Below, piece after piece: positions 6,832 to 15,724 of a stretch of 45,926 nucleotides of DNA. Both the position numbers and the translations under genes were made by a program. This stretch comes from UBA2219 sp964612075 (GTDB lineage: Bacteria; Desulfobacterota; Deferrimicrobia; Deferrimicrobiales; Deferrimicrobiaceae). A model generated the notes under the pieces. The model did no database searches. It saw nothing but the letters and a program-made list of their open reading frames with translations, and was not told the origin of the DNA. The stretch's first letter is position 1. Every line of letters begins with the position of its first letter. The stretch lies in assembly GCA_964612075.1 (NCBI GenBank), contig CAZTFC010000018.1, forward strand, positions 1-45,926, written 5' to 3'.

Positions 6832-9220
6832 CTGCGGTTTTGCCACCGTTTGCGGGGACGCCGAACGCGAACGACGACGGGGGCAGCGCCGGGTCGGCCT
6901 GGATCGTCACCTTGCCGCCGCATATCCGCTCGATGCGGGTGATCTCCTCCCGCTTCTGGTTGATCAGCGTCTCGAGCAGCCCCGGCGCCACGCGCACGGT
7001 GACGTCCTTCGCCCCGTCCTTTCCGTCCTTCGACAGTTCGTCGTGCAGCCTGCGGAAGAGGCGGACGACGGAAGAGTCGCGGGTGGGGACCACGCCCAGC
7101 CCGGCGCACACCTCGCACGATTTCAGCAGGACGTCGTAGAAGGAGGTCCCCATCCGCTGGCGGCTGATGGCGACCAGGCCGAACTTGCCCAGCGAGGTGA
7201 CGTCGCTCTTCGCCTTGTCTTTTTTGAGCCCCTCCTTGAGGATCCGGTCGACCTCCTTGTTGTGGGACTTGTTCTCCATGTCGATGAAGTCCACGACGAT
7301 GAGGCCGCCGATGTCGCGCAGCCGCATCTGCCGGGTCACCTCGGCCGCCGCCTCCCTGTTCGTGCGGAAGGCGGTGTCCTCGATGTCGCGGTCCTTGGAG
7401 GAGCGCCCGGAGTTGACGTCTATGGTCCAGATCGCCTCGGTGTGGTCGATGCAGATGTGACCGCCGGAGGGAAGCGGCACCTTGCGGGCGGTGGCCCGCT
7501 CCACCTGCTCCTCGAGGTTGAACCGCGCGAAGAGGGGGCGCTTCTGCCGGTACAGCTTCAGCTTCCCTTTCTGCTTCGGGTAATACACGTCGAAGAAGGC
7601 CTCCGCCTTGCGGAAGGCGGCCTCCGAGTTCATCATGACCTCCGCGACGTCCGCGGAGTAGTTGTCCCGCAGCGTGCGGATGACGATGTCCTGCTCCTCG
7701 TAGAGCAGCGCCGGGGCCTTGTTCGACCGCGCGCCGGCCACCGTGCGGTCCCAGAGCTTCAGGAGGTTCTGCAGGTCGGCCTTGAGGTCCTTCAGGGGCC
7801 GGGCCGCGCCCACCGTGCGCACGATGAAGCCGAGGTGCTCGGGGTACTCCAGCTTCTCCATGTGCTTGCGGATCCGCTCCCGCTCCTTCTCCCCCGTGAT
7901 CTTCTTGGAGATGCCGTAGCGCTTCATCCCCAGCATCATCACCATGTACCGGCCGGCGATGCTGATGTATGAGGTCAGCGCCGCGCCCTTGATGGTGGAC
8001 TCCTCCTTCGTCACCTGTACGAGGATCTCCATGCCGGAGCGCAGCTGGGGGCGCTTGTCCCCCTCGTTCCACGTGCCGAGGTGGTCCATCAGCGCGCCCG
8101 CGCAGTATTCGTTCAGCGGCAGGAAGCCGTGTCGGCCGCCGCCGAACTCGACGAACGCCGCCTCGATCGCGGGGGCGATGTTGACCACCTTCCCCTTGTA
8201 GATGTTCCCCTTGAACGCCTTCTTGCGCTGGTTCTCGACCTCGTAATAGTCGAGGACGCCCTCGGCGACGATCGCCACCCGGTTCTCCTCCGGGTGCATG
8301 CCGTCGATCAGCATCACCTTCCGGGGGCCCTTGCCCTCCTCTTCCTCCGCTTCCTCTTCCTCGGCTTCCGCCAGGTGCCGCGCGGGCTCCTCCGGCTCCT
8401 CGACGTCGGTGAGGCCGGCCGCGTGGAGGTCGTTCCCTCCCGCCTGCTCGAAGAACTCCTCGTCGGATTCCGCGGCGGCGGCACCCGCCGCCAGGGGCTG
8501 CGCGCCGGGCTCCCCCTGCGCCGGAGACTTGCTCTTGCGGCGGCGACGACGGCGGCGGCGCTTCTTGGACGGCTCGCCCTGCGGCGCCGCACCCGGCGGC
8601 GTCGCGCCCTGTGGCGCCGCGCCCTGCGTCGGCGCCTCCGGCGGCCGCGACCCGGCCGGAACCGCTCCGGCGGCCGCGACCTCTTCCGCGATCGCCGCCT
8701 GCGGCACGTCCGCCTCAAACGGCGGCGTCGGCTCGAGCCGCGCGGCGTCGGGCTCGCGGGAAGGCGCCACGATACGCGCCGCCCTCAGATGACGGGCCGG
8801 CGTTTCCGGCTCCTCGACCTCCTCCGCGGGTGATTCGTCGGGAACGTCGGCGCCCGGGGGCGGCGCAACCGCGTCGGCCGCCTGGGGCGCCGCGCCCTCC
8901 GCGGGCTTCCTGCGCCTGCGGCTGCGACGGCGTGGCTTTTTCGGGGCCCCGGACTCCGCGCCGGCGCCGGCATCCGCCGCGGCGGCCGCACCCCCTCCTC
9001 CTTCCGGCCCGCCTTCCGCGACATACGCCGGGACCGGGGGTTCGTAGGCGTCCTGCGGGGACCTTCCCTCCGGGTCTTCCGCGGCCCCGGCTTCCTCCCG
9101 CCCCCCGACCCCATCGACGACCGACGTTGCTTCCGCCGCCGCGCCCCCGCCTTCCGGGGCGGCCGCCTTTTTCTTCTTTCCGCGTCTCCAGTACCTGCGT
9201 TTCCCTTCCCCTTCCGTCAT
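6818..9220 (-). CDS. ribonuclease E/G with long disordered N-terminal extension
   Basis: This 800-residue endoribonuclease would act in rRNA processing and mRNA decay. Residues 1 to about 298 are low-complexity Ala/Pro/Glu sequence with two very basic clusters (KKPRRRSRRRRKP and a run of Arg near KKRRRRRRRRKSK). The RNase E/G core then follows: S1-like RNA binding near FKGNIYKGKVVNI (about 340), catalytic aspartates in IWTIDVNSG (about 600) and GLIVVDFIDM (about 643), and the zinc-link motif CEVC (about 700). The ATG at 9218-9220 overlaps the stop of the HAD gene (ATGA) and is preceded by AGGAGG. The final codons and stop lie in repeat copy C. Whether it behaves as RNase E or RNase G is undecided. 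Confidence 0.92.
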   Translation of the reverse strand: MTEGEGKRRYWRRGKKKKAAAPEGGGAAAEATSVVDGVGGREEAGAAEDPEGRSPQDAYEPPVPAYVAEGGPEGGGGAAAAADAGAGAESGAPKKPRRRSRRRRKPAEGAAPQAADAVAPPPGADVPDESPAEEVEEPETPARHLRAARIVAPSREPDAARLEPTPPFEADVPQAAIAEEVAAAGAVPAGSRPPEAPTQGAAPQGATPPGAAPQGEPSKKRRRRRRRRKSKSPAQGEPGAQPLAAGAAAAESDEEFFEQAGGNDLHAAGLTDVEEPEEPARHLAEAEEEEAEEEEGKGPRKVMLIDGMHPEENRVAIVAEGVLDYYEVENQRKKAFKGNIYKGKVVNIAPAIEAAFVEFGGGRHGFLPLNEYCAGALMDHLGTWNEGDKRPQLRSGMEILVQVTKEESTIKGAALTSYISIAGRYMVMMLGMKRYGISKKITGEKERERIRKHMEKLEYPEHLGFIVRTVGAARPLKDLKADLQNLLKLWDRTVAGARSNKAPALLYEEQDIVIRTLRDNYSADVAEVMMNSEAAFRKAEAFFDVYYPKQKGKLKLYRQKRPLFARFNLEEQVERATARKVPLPSGGHICIDHTEAIWTIDVNSGRSSKDRDIEDTAFRTNREAAAEVTRQMRLRDIGGLIVVDFIDMENKSHNKEVDRILKEGLKKDKAKSDVTSLGKFGLVAISRQRMGTSFYDVLLKSCEVCAGLGVVPTRDSSVVRLFRRLHDELSKDGKDGAKDVTVRVAPGLLETLINQKREEITRIERICGGKVTIQADPALPPSSFAFGVPANGGKTAEPGR

Positions 9221-9966
9221 TCCTTTCCTCCTGTCTGCTGGGGCGGCGCCGCGAGGCGCGCCCCCCCGGCCGCACCGGCCGCCTCGCGGGACAGCGGCGG
9301 GAAGGCGTGGAGCACCCCCGGCAGGTCGCACACGTCGTCGATGACGGCGTGCGGCCTGAACGAGGGCGGCGGCATCCTCCGAAGGAGGGACGCCTGCGGC
9401 TCCCGGTTCCCGCCCACCAGCACGGTGAACATCCCCATCTCGCGCGCGGGCAGCAGGTTCCGCCTGCTGTCCTCGCAGAAACAGGAGTCCTCCGCGCGGC
9501 TCCCCGTGGCCCGCAGCAGCTTCGCGTACGGGTACGGCGACGGCTTGGCGATGTATTCCATGAATTCGATCCCGTAGATCCCTTCCATCCTTCCGTCCAC
9601 CCCCAGCGCCTCGAGGACGCGCCGGGCGTAATCCCGCGATCCGTTGGTGAACACGACGCACCGCCCGGGCAGCCCGTCGAGCATCTCTTTCAGCTCAGGG
9701 CGGGCCGGCACCAGGTCGGGAACCGGGACGTCGTGGATGTACTCCAGGTACTCGGCCGCACGCACGCCGTGGTGGCGCATCAGCCCCTGCAGCGTGGAGC
9801 CGTAGTCGGCGAGGTAATTCATCCGGACGCGGCGCGCGCCCTCCGGGCCGGTCCCCAGCCGCTCCCTCACGTAAAGCTCGATCCGGTCGTCCACCATGCG
9901 CCAGATGGGGAGCTCGCGCGGGTAGAGCGTGTTGTCGAGATCGAAGATGAACAGCGGGGAGCTCAT
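9217..9966 (-). CDS. HAD-family hydrolase, probable pyrimidine 5'-nucleotidase type
   Basis: This is a haloacid-dehalogenase-fold phosphatase of 249 residues. Motif I is FDLDNTLYP near the N-terminus, motif II is VFTNGS, and motif III/IV is the K in AKPSPYPYA plus CEDSRRN (in place of DD). The cap and motif pattern resemble the yeast SDT1/PPN pyrimidine 5'-nucleotidase group, so dephosphorylation of a nucleotide is likely but unproven. The start ATG (9964-9966) lies 7 bases after the TldE/PmbA stop, and the stop overlaps the RNase E/G ATG by four bases, implying translational coupling. The C-terminal 30 residues are Ala/Gly/Pro-rich and unlike the family. Confidence 0.82.
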   Translation of the reverse strand: MSSPLFIFDLDNTLYPRELPIWRMVDDRIELYVRERLGTGPEGARRVRMNYLADYGSTLQGLMRHHGVRAAEYLEYIHDVPVPDLVPARPELKEMLDGLPGRCVVFTNGSRDYARRVLEALGVDGRMEGIYGIEFMEYIAKPSPYPYAKLLRATGSRAEDSCFCEDSRRNLLPAREMGMFTVLVGGNREPQASLLRRMPPPSFRPHAVIDDVCDLPGVLHAFPPLSREAAGAAGGARLAAPPQQTGGKE

Positions 9967-9973
9967 CGGATGG

Positions 9974-11329
9974 TCAATCCCCTCCCACCGCGATCCGGCC
10001 GACGAGAAGGGAGGGGGAGCCGGTGCTGCCGAACCAGCGGAAATCGCTTCCCGCCGACTCCACCTTCCCCAGCAGGTCGAGGATGTTCCCGGAGACCGCG
10101 AAGCCGTGCAGCGGCTCCGCAAGCGCCCCGCCCGCGATCCGGAGGCCGGACGCGCCCACGGAGAAGTCGCCCGAGACGGGATCGGCCGTGTGGATCCCAA
10201 GGAATTCCGTCAGCAGGATCCCGTCCCCCGCCGCGGCGAGCAGGGCGTCGAAGGAAAGGGCCCCGGGCGACAGGCACAGGTTCGACGCGCCGACCGAGGG
10301 AGGCTGCTTCGCCCCCGGGCGGCGGCACGCCCCCGTCGTCCCGGTCCCGAGCTTGCGCCCCCAGAAGGCGTCCGCCAGGTAGCCGCGCAGCGCGCCGCCC
10401 GAGACCAGCTCCCGCCGCAGCGCGGGCGTCCCCTCCCCGTCGAACGGCTCCGCGCCGGAAGCCCCGGGATCGAGCGGGTCGTCCGCGATGGAAACCGCCG
10501 ACGACGCGACCCCGGCCCCGACTTTCCCCGCCAGCATGGACTTCCCCTTCACCACCTGGGGCGCGAGGAACGACGGGCAAAGCACGTCGAGCAGGTCCGC
10601 CGCCGCGCCGTTCTCGATCACCACGCGGTAGGCGCCGGTCCCGGGCCGCGACGCGCCGAGCATGCGCAGCGCCCGGTCCGCCCCCTCGGCCGAGATCGCC
10701 GCGGCGGAAAGCCCCCGGAGGGACCGGGCGAACCCGAAGCCGTAGCCGGTCTGCCCTTCCCCGCCGTCCTCGGCCACCGTCTCCACGTGCGCGAAGCAGC
10801 GGGTCTCGCGCCGCTCAAGCGAGACGCCGCGGCTGTTCCGGAGCGACACCTCGGCGACCGCGTCCCGCAGGGCGGCCGTACGCACACGCTTCATCCGCGG
10901 GTCGCGCGCCAGCACGGCGGCCTCGAGCGAATGGGCGAACTCGCCCTTCTCCTCTTCGGAGACCGATTCCCATGCGGGGTCATAGAGCGCGGGGGCGGGC
11001 GCGCCGGAAAACGCGGCGCCCGCGGGAGGCACGGCATCGGGCAGGCCGTAAGCGTCGTCGGGGTCGGAGGATTCCATGCAGAACGCCGCTTCCCGCACCA
11101 TCCGTGCCAGGTCGGCGTCGTCGCCCGCAAAGCCGTAGGAGAACCCCATCCGGTTCCCGCGGAACAGCCGCAGCCCCAGCGCCAGGGTGTCGGAGAAGGC
11201 GATCGTGTCGAGGCGCCCCTCGCGTGCCTCGTACCCGCGGGCGCGGGAGCGGGCCACGTACAGCTCCGCCTCGCCTCCCCCCAGCCGCGCCACTTCCCGA
11301 AGGACGACCTCGAACCGCCTATCCGACAC
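9974..11329 (-). CDS. pmbA: TldE/PmbA-like protein of the TldD/TldE protease family
   Basis: TldD and TldE form a heteromeric metalloprotease that trims unfolded peptides; TldE/PmbA is the partner without the zinc motif. The 451-residue length is normal. Segments such as GFSYGFAGDD, VLENGAAADLLDVL-like IENGAAADLLDVL, FDGEGTP, GYLADAFWGRKLG and the C-terminal FSVGASGLRIAGG are family-like. I see no HExxxH motif, which fits TldE rather than TldD. No TldD gene is in the window. Its start overlaps the acetyltransferase gene by 11 bases, so it belongs to the nadK-to-RNase operon. Confidence 0.87.
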   Translation of the reverse strand: MSDRRFEVVLREVARLGGGEAELYVARSRARGYEAREGRLDTIAFSDTLALGLRLFRGNRMGFSYGFAGDDADLARMVREAAFCMESSDPDDAYGLPDAVPPAGAAFSGAPAPALYDPAWESVSEEEKGEFAHSLEAAVLARDPRMKRVRTAALRDAVAEVSLRNSRGVSLERRETRCFAHVETVAEDGGEGQTGYGFGFARSLRGLSAAAISAEGADRALRMLGASRPGTGAYRVVIENGAAADLLDVLCPSFLAPQVVKGKSMLAGKVGAGVASSAVSIADDPLDPGASGAEPFDGEGTPALRRELVSGGALRGYLADAFWGRKLGTGTTGACRRPGAKQPPSVGASNLCLSPGALSFDALLAAAGDGILLTEFLGIHTADPVSGDFSVGASGLRIAGGALAEPLHGFAVSGNILDLLGKVESAGSDFRWFGSTGSPSLLVGRIAVGGD

Positions 11330-11792
11330 GCGCGCTCCCGGAGAAATCGGCCACCAGCGCCACCTCGTCGCAATCGGGGAACTTGGCGCACTTGAGGCAA
11401 TCCGACCAGATCTTGTGGGGAAGCTCCGACTTGTCGACCTCCCGGAAGCCGAGACGCCGGAAGAAGTCGGGCCGGTAGGTCAGCGCGAAGACGCGCGTGA
11501 TCCCCAGGACGATCGCCTCGGAGATGCACGCCTCCACCAGCTTCGTCCCGATGCCGCGACCCATCTGCCCCTCGCGGACCGCGAGGGAGCGCACCTCGGC
11601 CAGGTCCTCCCACATGATATGGATGGCCGCGGAGCCGACGACCTCGCCCTCCTCGTTCTCGTACACGAAATAGTCCCGCAGGTTCTCAAAGATGGAGCTC
11701 AGCGACCGCGGGAGCATGTCGCCCCTCTGGGCGTACTCCCAGATCAGTGCCTGGATCGCCTTCGCGTCCGACATCCGCGCTTTCCGGATCAA
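11319..11792 (-). CDS. GNAT N-acetyltransferase, short ArgA-like (probable N-acetylglutamate synthase type)
   Basis: This 157-residue GNAT-fold enzyme transfers acetyl from acetyl-CoA. The acetyl-CoA loop is EVRSLAVREGQMGRGIGTKLV, followed by FALTYRPDFFRRLGF. The C-terminal KIWSDCLKCAKFPDCDEVAL is typical of the short N-acetylglutamate synthase-like group that replaces classical ArgA in several deltaproteobacteria. That role would make it the first step of arginine synthesis, but no arg genes are nearby. The start is a TTG overlapping the recN stop (TTGA). I prefer it to the ATG at 11774 because IRKA just after the start is conserved in the family. Confidence 0.82.
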   Translation of the reverse strand: MIRKARMSDAKAIQALIWEYAQRGDMLPRSLSSIFENLRDYFVYENEEGEVVGSAAIHIMWEDLAEVRSLAVREGQMGRGIGTKLVEACISEAIVLGITRVFALTYRPDFFRRLGFREVDKSELPHKIWSDCLKCAKFPDCDEVALVADFSGSARVG

Positions 11793-13468
11793 TTCCCCGT
11801 GGCCCTCTCGATCAGCGCCTTCGCGTGCGCCTTCGCCTGCCCCGTGATCTCCGACCCGGAGATCATGCGGGCCAATTCGTCTATCCTATCCTGTTTCGAC
11901 AGCGGTTTCACCCCGGTCGCCACGGACCCGCCCGAAGCGCGCTTCTCCACGCGGAGGTGCCGGTCCGCGAAGGCGGCCACCTGCGGAAGGTGGGTCACGC
12001 ACACGACCTGCGACGCCGAGGCGAGGTTCCGCAATCGGGCCCCCACCCGCTCCGCCACCTGCCCGCCGATCCCGGTGTCGATCTCGTCGAACACCAGCGT
12101 CCTCCCGCCGCCGCCGCGCGAGGCGGCGTTGCGCAGCGAGAGCATCACGCGGGACAGCTCTCCGCCGGAGGCGGTCGTCGCCAGCGGGCGCGGCTCCTGC
12201 CCCGGGTTCGCGGAGAAGAGGAACTCCGCCTCGTCGAACCCCGCCTCCGAAAGCGACGCGGGGGCCGCCTCGCGAGAGGACACGACCGGCAGGAACCGCG
12301 CCCCCGGGAGCGCCACCTTCGACAGCTCCTTCTCGACGGCGGGCCCCATCGCCTCCGCGGCGCGGCGGCGCGCGGCGGAAAGCTCTCCCGCGGCCTTCAC
12401 GCCCGCGTCCTCCTCCCGGCGCAGCTCCTCGCGCAGGCGGGCCTCCTCCGCGAGCGCCCCGGCGAGCGACTCCCGCTCCGCCGCAAGCCCCTCCAGGCGG
12501 GCGATCAGCCCCGGGACGTCCGTCCCGTATTTCCGCCGGAGCCGCCGGATCAGGCTCAGCCGCTCCTCGGCGCGCTCCCGCTCCTCCGGGTCTCCCGCGG
12601 CCTTCCCGGCCATGCGGGCGATCTCCCGGGAGATCTCGGCCACCTCCTCGCGGAAGGAGCCGAGCCGCTCCGAGACGTCGCGCAGCCGCGGGTCGAGCGC
12701 CGCCGCTTCCCGGAGCCGCGACAGCGCGAACCCCATGGACGCCAGGGAGGCGCCCTCCGAGGAGGCCAGGGCGTCGTCCGCAGCGCGGAGCGCCTCGAGG
12801 ACCTTCCCCTCGTTGCGCGACGCCTGCAGCGCGGCGGCCAGCGCCTCCTCCTCGCCGGGAACGAGGCGGGCGCCGGACAGCTCGCCGATCTCGAAATCGA
12901 GCGTCTCGGCCCGGGAGCGGGCGCCGGCCGCGCGCGCCGCCGCCTCCTCGACCCGCCGCCGGAGAGCGGCCACCCTCCGGTACGCCTTCCGCGTCTCCGA
13001 GGCGCGCTCCCCCGTCCCGGCGAAGTCGTCGATCGCGGACAGCGCCGCGGAGCGGGACAGCAGCTGCGGCACGCTGTGCTGCCCCACCATCGTCAGCAGG
13101 AGAGGCGAAAGGAGCGCGAGGACCGGCTGGGCGACGGGGCGCCCGTTGAGATAGGCGCGGCTGCGGCCGCCCGAGGGGAGCACCCGCCGCAGGACGACCT
13201 CGTCCTCCCACGGAAGGCCGGCGTCCTCCCACGCGTCGCGCAGCTCCGCGCGCCGCGACAGGTCGAAGAGGGCGGACACCTCGGCCTCCGCCTCCCCGGA
13301 GCGGACCGCCATCGGGTCGGCCTTCTCCCCAAGCGCGAGGCGGATCGCCTCCACCAGGATCGACTTGCCCGAGCCGGTCTCGCCGGTGACCACGTTCAGC
13401 CCCTGGAGGAATTCGACGCGGACGTCTTCGAAGACGGCGAGGTTCCGGACGGAGAGCTCGATCAGCAT
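11789..13468 (-). CDS. recN: DNA repair protein RecN
   Basis: RecN is an SMC-like ATPase acting early in double-strand-break repair. The 559 residues include Walker A GETGSGKS at 29-36, a long charged central coiled-coil region (about 150-370), the signature TASGGELSRVMLSL and Walker B TLVFDEIDTGIGG. The C-terminus has VCVTHLPQVAAFADRH. All are diagnostic of RecN. It starts 13 bases after nadK, the common nadK-recN arrangement, and ends overlapping the acetyltransferase start by four bases. No LexA-type box is obvious before nadK. Confidence 0.96.
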   Translation of the reverse strand: MLIELSVRNLAVFEDVRVEFLQGLNVVTGETGSGKSILVEAIRLALGEKADPMAVRSGEAEAEVSALFDLSRRAELRDAWEDAGLPWEDEVVLRRVLPSGGRSRAYLNGRPVAQPVLALLSPLLLTMVGQHSVPQLLSRSAALSAIDDFAGTGERASETRKAYRRVAALRRRVEEAAARAAGARSRAETLDFEIGELSGARLVPGEEEALAAALQASRNEGKVLEALRAADDALASSEGASLASMGFALSRLREAAALDPRLRDVSERLGSFREEVAEISREIARMAGKAAGDPEERERAEERLSLIRRLRRKYGTDVPGLIARLEGLAAERESLAGALAEEARLREELRREEDAGVKAAGELSAARRRAAEAMGPAVEKELSKVALPGARFLPVVSSREAAPASLSEAGFDEAEFLFSANPGQEPRPLATTASGGELSRVMLSLRNAASRGGGGRTLVFDEIDTGIGGQVAERVGARLRNLASASQVVCVTHLPQVAAFADRHLRVEKRASGGSVATGVKPLSKQDRIDELARMISGSEITGQAKAHAKALIERATGN

Positions 13469-13481
13469 CGCGGGAGCGCGG

Positions 13482-14336
13482 TCATCGCTCCCCCCACTTC
13501 AGCTTCGTCCGGAGGACGGCGAAGTAATCCTTGAAGGGGGAGCGGATAAACCGCAGAGTCGACTTGGCTTTTCGCACCTCCACCACGTCGCCCTCCCGCA
13601 GTCCGAACCCCACCTGGCCGTCGAGGGTCAGGAAGACGTCCGTCCCCCGCGAGATCAGCTCGGCCCGGACGGTCATGTCGTCGGGGACGAGCAGGGGGCG
13701 CAGCGTCAGCATGTGCGGGCAGATCGGGGTGATGAGGAGAGTGTGGAGCGTCGGGTAGACGATCGGCCCCTGGGCGGAGAGAGAGTATCCCGTGGAGCCG
13801 GTGGGCGACGAGATGATGAGGCCGTCCGACTTGTAGGTGGCCAGGTACTCGCGCTCGACGGTGACCCGGATGTCGACGATCTTCGCCAGCGCGCCCTTGT
13901 TGATCACCGCGTCGTTCAGGACCGTGTAGTCGGCGACCCGCTCCCCCAGCCGGTGGACGTGGACGCAGAGCATCATCCTCTCGTCGTATTCGGCCTCGCC
14001 GCGGAGGATGCGCTCGAGAACCGGGTAGAGCTCGTCGAGGGTGACCGCCGTCATGAACCCGAGCCCGCCCAGGTTCACGCCGAGGATCGGCCTGCCGCTG
14101 CCGCCGACGACGCGCGCGGCGGACAGCAGCGTCCCGTCCCCCCCGATCACGACCAGGAAATCGGAATGCTCCGGAAGGCTCGAGCGCACGACGCCGTCGG
14201 ACCGGCCGAGCAGGGCGGCCGTCTCCCGGTCGAAGGCGACCTCCCTCCCCCGCTCCCCCAGCCACCGAGCGAGGTCGGAAACGATGGACTCGGCGCGCGG
14301 ATCCGTGTGCTTGGCGATGATTCCGATGCACTTCAT
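13482..14336 (-). CDS. nadK: NAD kinase
   Basis: It phosphorylates NAD+ to NADP+ in the cytoplasm. The 284-residue protein has GGDGT at 65-69, the NAD-binding segment LNDAVINKG, and SDGLIISSPTGSTGYSLSAQGP, all hallmarks of the family. It heads the minus-strand run with recN. The divergent rarA gene starts 41 bases away. That short spacer holds an AT-rich GGATAATATATCC that could serve as -10 in either direction. The nadK start has no evident Shine-Dalgarno sequence. Confidence 0.96.
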   Translation of the reverse strand: MKCIGIIAKHTDPRAESIVSDLARWLGERGREVAFDRETAALLGRSDGVVRSSLPEHSDFLVVIGGDGTLLSAARVVGGSGRPILGVNLGGLGFMTAVTLDELYPVLERILRGEAEYDERMMLCVHVHRLGERVADYTVLNDAVINKGALAKIVDIRVTVEREYLATYKSDGLIISSPTGSTGYSLSAQGPIVYPTLHTLLITPICPHMLTLRPLLVPDDMTVRAELISRGTDVFLTLDGQVGFGLREGDVVEVRKAKSTLRFIRSPFKDYFAVLRTKLKWGER

Positions 14337-14377
14337 GATCGTTCAGGATAATATATCCGAAAGGAAAAGGAAAAAGA

Positions 14378-15667
14378 ATGCGCGCCCCTCTCGCCGACCG
14401 CATGCGCCCCGCCGCCCTCGCCGACTTCGTCGGCCAGGAGGAGCTCCTGGGGGAAGGGAAGTTCCTCTCCTCCGTCCTTTCCGCACGCCCCCTCCCCTCC
14501 CTCATCTTCTGGGGGCCGCCGGGTTCCGGCAAGACGACCCTCGCCCGCATCCTCGCCAGGGAGACGGACGCCGTCTTCCTCCCGTACTCCGCCGTCCTGT
14601 CGGGAGTGAAGGAGATCCGGGAGGCGCTCGCGGAGCTGAAGAAATCGCGACGCATGGAAGGCGCGGGGGACGCGCGCCCCGCCATTCTCTTCATCGACGA
14701 GATCCACAGGTTCAACAAGGCGCAGCAGGACGCGCTGCTCCCCTTCGTCGAGGACGGGACCGTCACGCTGTTCGGCACCACCACGGAGAACCCGTCCTTC
14801 GAGATCCGCAACGCGCTGCTGTCGCGCTGCCGGGTGCTCGTCCTTTCGCCGCTCGCCCCCTCCCACATCGAGCGGATCGTCCTGCGCGCGCTCGCCGACC
14901 CGGAACGGGGGCTGGGGCAGCCGGAGTCTTTCCTTTCCCCCGAGGCGCTGCGGCACATCGTATCCGTGGCGGACGGCGACGCCCGGATCGCGCTGAACGC
15001 CCTCGAGGCCGCCGTGTCGATCGCCCTGCACAAGAAGCTTCCGGCGGTCGACGCGGAAACGGCCCGGGAGGCGCTGAAGAAGAAGGGGCTCCTGTACGAC
15101 AAGGACGGCGAGGAGCATTACAACCTGATCTCCGCGCTCCACAAGTCGCTGCGCGGCTCCGACCCGGACGCCGCGCTCTACTGGCTCGCCCGGATGCTCT
15201 CGGCCGGAGAGGACCCGATCTACATCGCCCGGCGGATGATCCGGTTCGCCTCGGAAGACGTGGGGAACGCGGCCCCGGGCGCGCTGCAGGTCGCCCTGGC
15301 GGCGGCGGAGACGTACCGGACGCTGGGAAGCCCGGAAGGGGAGCTGGCGCTGGCGCAGGCGGCCGTCTACCTCGCCACCGCGCCGAAGAGCAACCGGACC
15401 TACGTCGCGTGGCAGAGGGCGATGAAGGACGCGGAAGCCGGGGGGACGCTCCCGGTGCCGCTGCACCTGCGGAACGCCCCCACCCGCCTGATGAAGGATC
15501 TGGGGTACGGGAAGGAGTACAAGTACCCCCACGACTTCGCCGACGGGTTCGTCCGGGAGAACTACTTCCCCGAGGAGCTCGGGCGCCGGAGCTACTACCG
15601 GCCGTCCGAGGCGGGGCACGAGAAGGCGATCGCCGAGCGGCTCAGGAACTGGTGGGGCCGGAAATAG
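14378..15667 (+). CDS. rarA: replication-associated recombination protein A (RarA/MgsA AAA ATPase)
   Basis: RarA is a tetrameric clamp-loader-like AAA+ ATPase acting at stalled forks. The 429-residue protein has the N-terminal RPAALADFVGQEELLG, Walker A GPPGSGKT (46-53), Walker B FIDEIHRF, sensor 1 GTTTENPSFE and the arginine-finger region ALLSRCRV. The C-terminal RarA tetramerisation and MgsA domain contains EDPIYIARRMIRFASEDVG and GYKYPHDF-like YKYPHDFADGF. AAGGAAAAAGA precedes the ATG. It is a single gene convergent with the lipoprotein operon and closed by a hairpin. Confidence 0.95.
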   Translation: MRAPLADRMRPAALADFVGQEELLGEGKFLSSVLSARPLPSLIFWGPPGSGKTTLARILARETDAVFLPYSAVLSGVKEIREALAELKKSRRMEGAGDARPAILFIDEIHRFNKAQQDALLPFVEDGTVTLFGTTTENPSFEIRNALLSRCRVLVLSPLAPSHIERIVLRALADPERGLGQPESFLSPEALRHIVSVADGDARIALNALEAAVSIALHKKLPAVDAETAREALKKKGLLYDKDGEEHYNLISALHKSLRGSDPDAALYWLARMLSAGEDPIYIARRMIRFASEDVGNAAPGALQVALAAAETYRTLGSPEGELALAQAAVYLATAPKSNRTYVAWQRAMKDAEAGGTLPVPLHLRNAPTRLMKDLGYGKEYKYPHDFADGFVRENYFPEELGRRSYYRPSEAGHEKAIAERLRNWWGRK

Positions 15668-15675
15668 GAAAGGGA

Positions 15676-15706
15676 GCGCCCCGGGGAAAGCGATCCCCCG
15701 GGGCGC
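15676..15706. terminator. hairpin between convergent rarA and PEGA lipoprotein genes
   Basis: Perfect 11-bp arms GCGCCCCGGGG and CCCCGGGGCGC are separated by a 9-base loop, 9 bases after the rarA stop. There is no T-run on either strand, so termination would rest on the very stable stem. Its place between two converging genes supports a terminator role in both directions. Confidence 0.65.
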
Positions 15707-15724
15707 GGAAAGCGCGCGGGACGC

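Noticed and set aside
8611..11478. A 955-codon plus-strand frame with poly-Arg/Pro product
   Set aside because: It is a shadow of the RNase E/G, HAD and TldE genes; composition reflects G+C bias.
11789..11792. Frameshift between recN and the acetyltransferase because no ATG is at the overlap
   Set aside because: A TTG start in TTGA explains the junction, and both proteins are complete with conserved ends.
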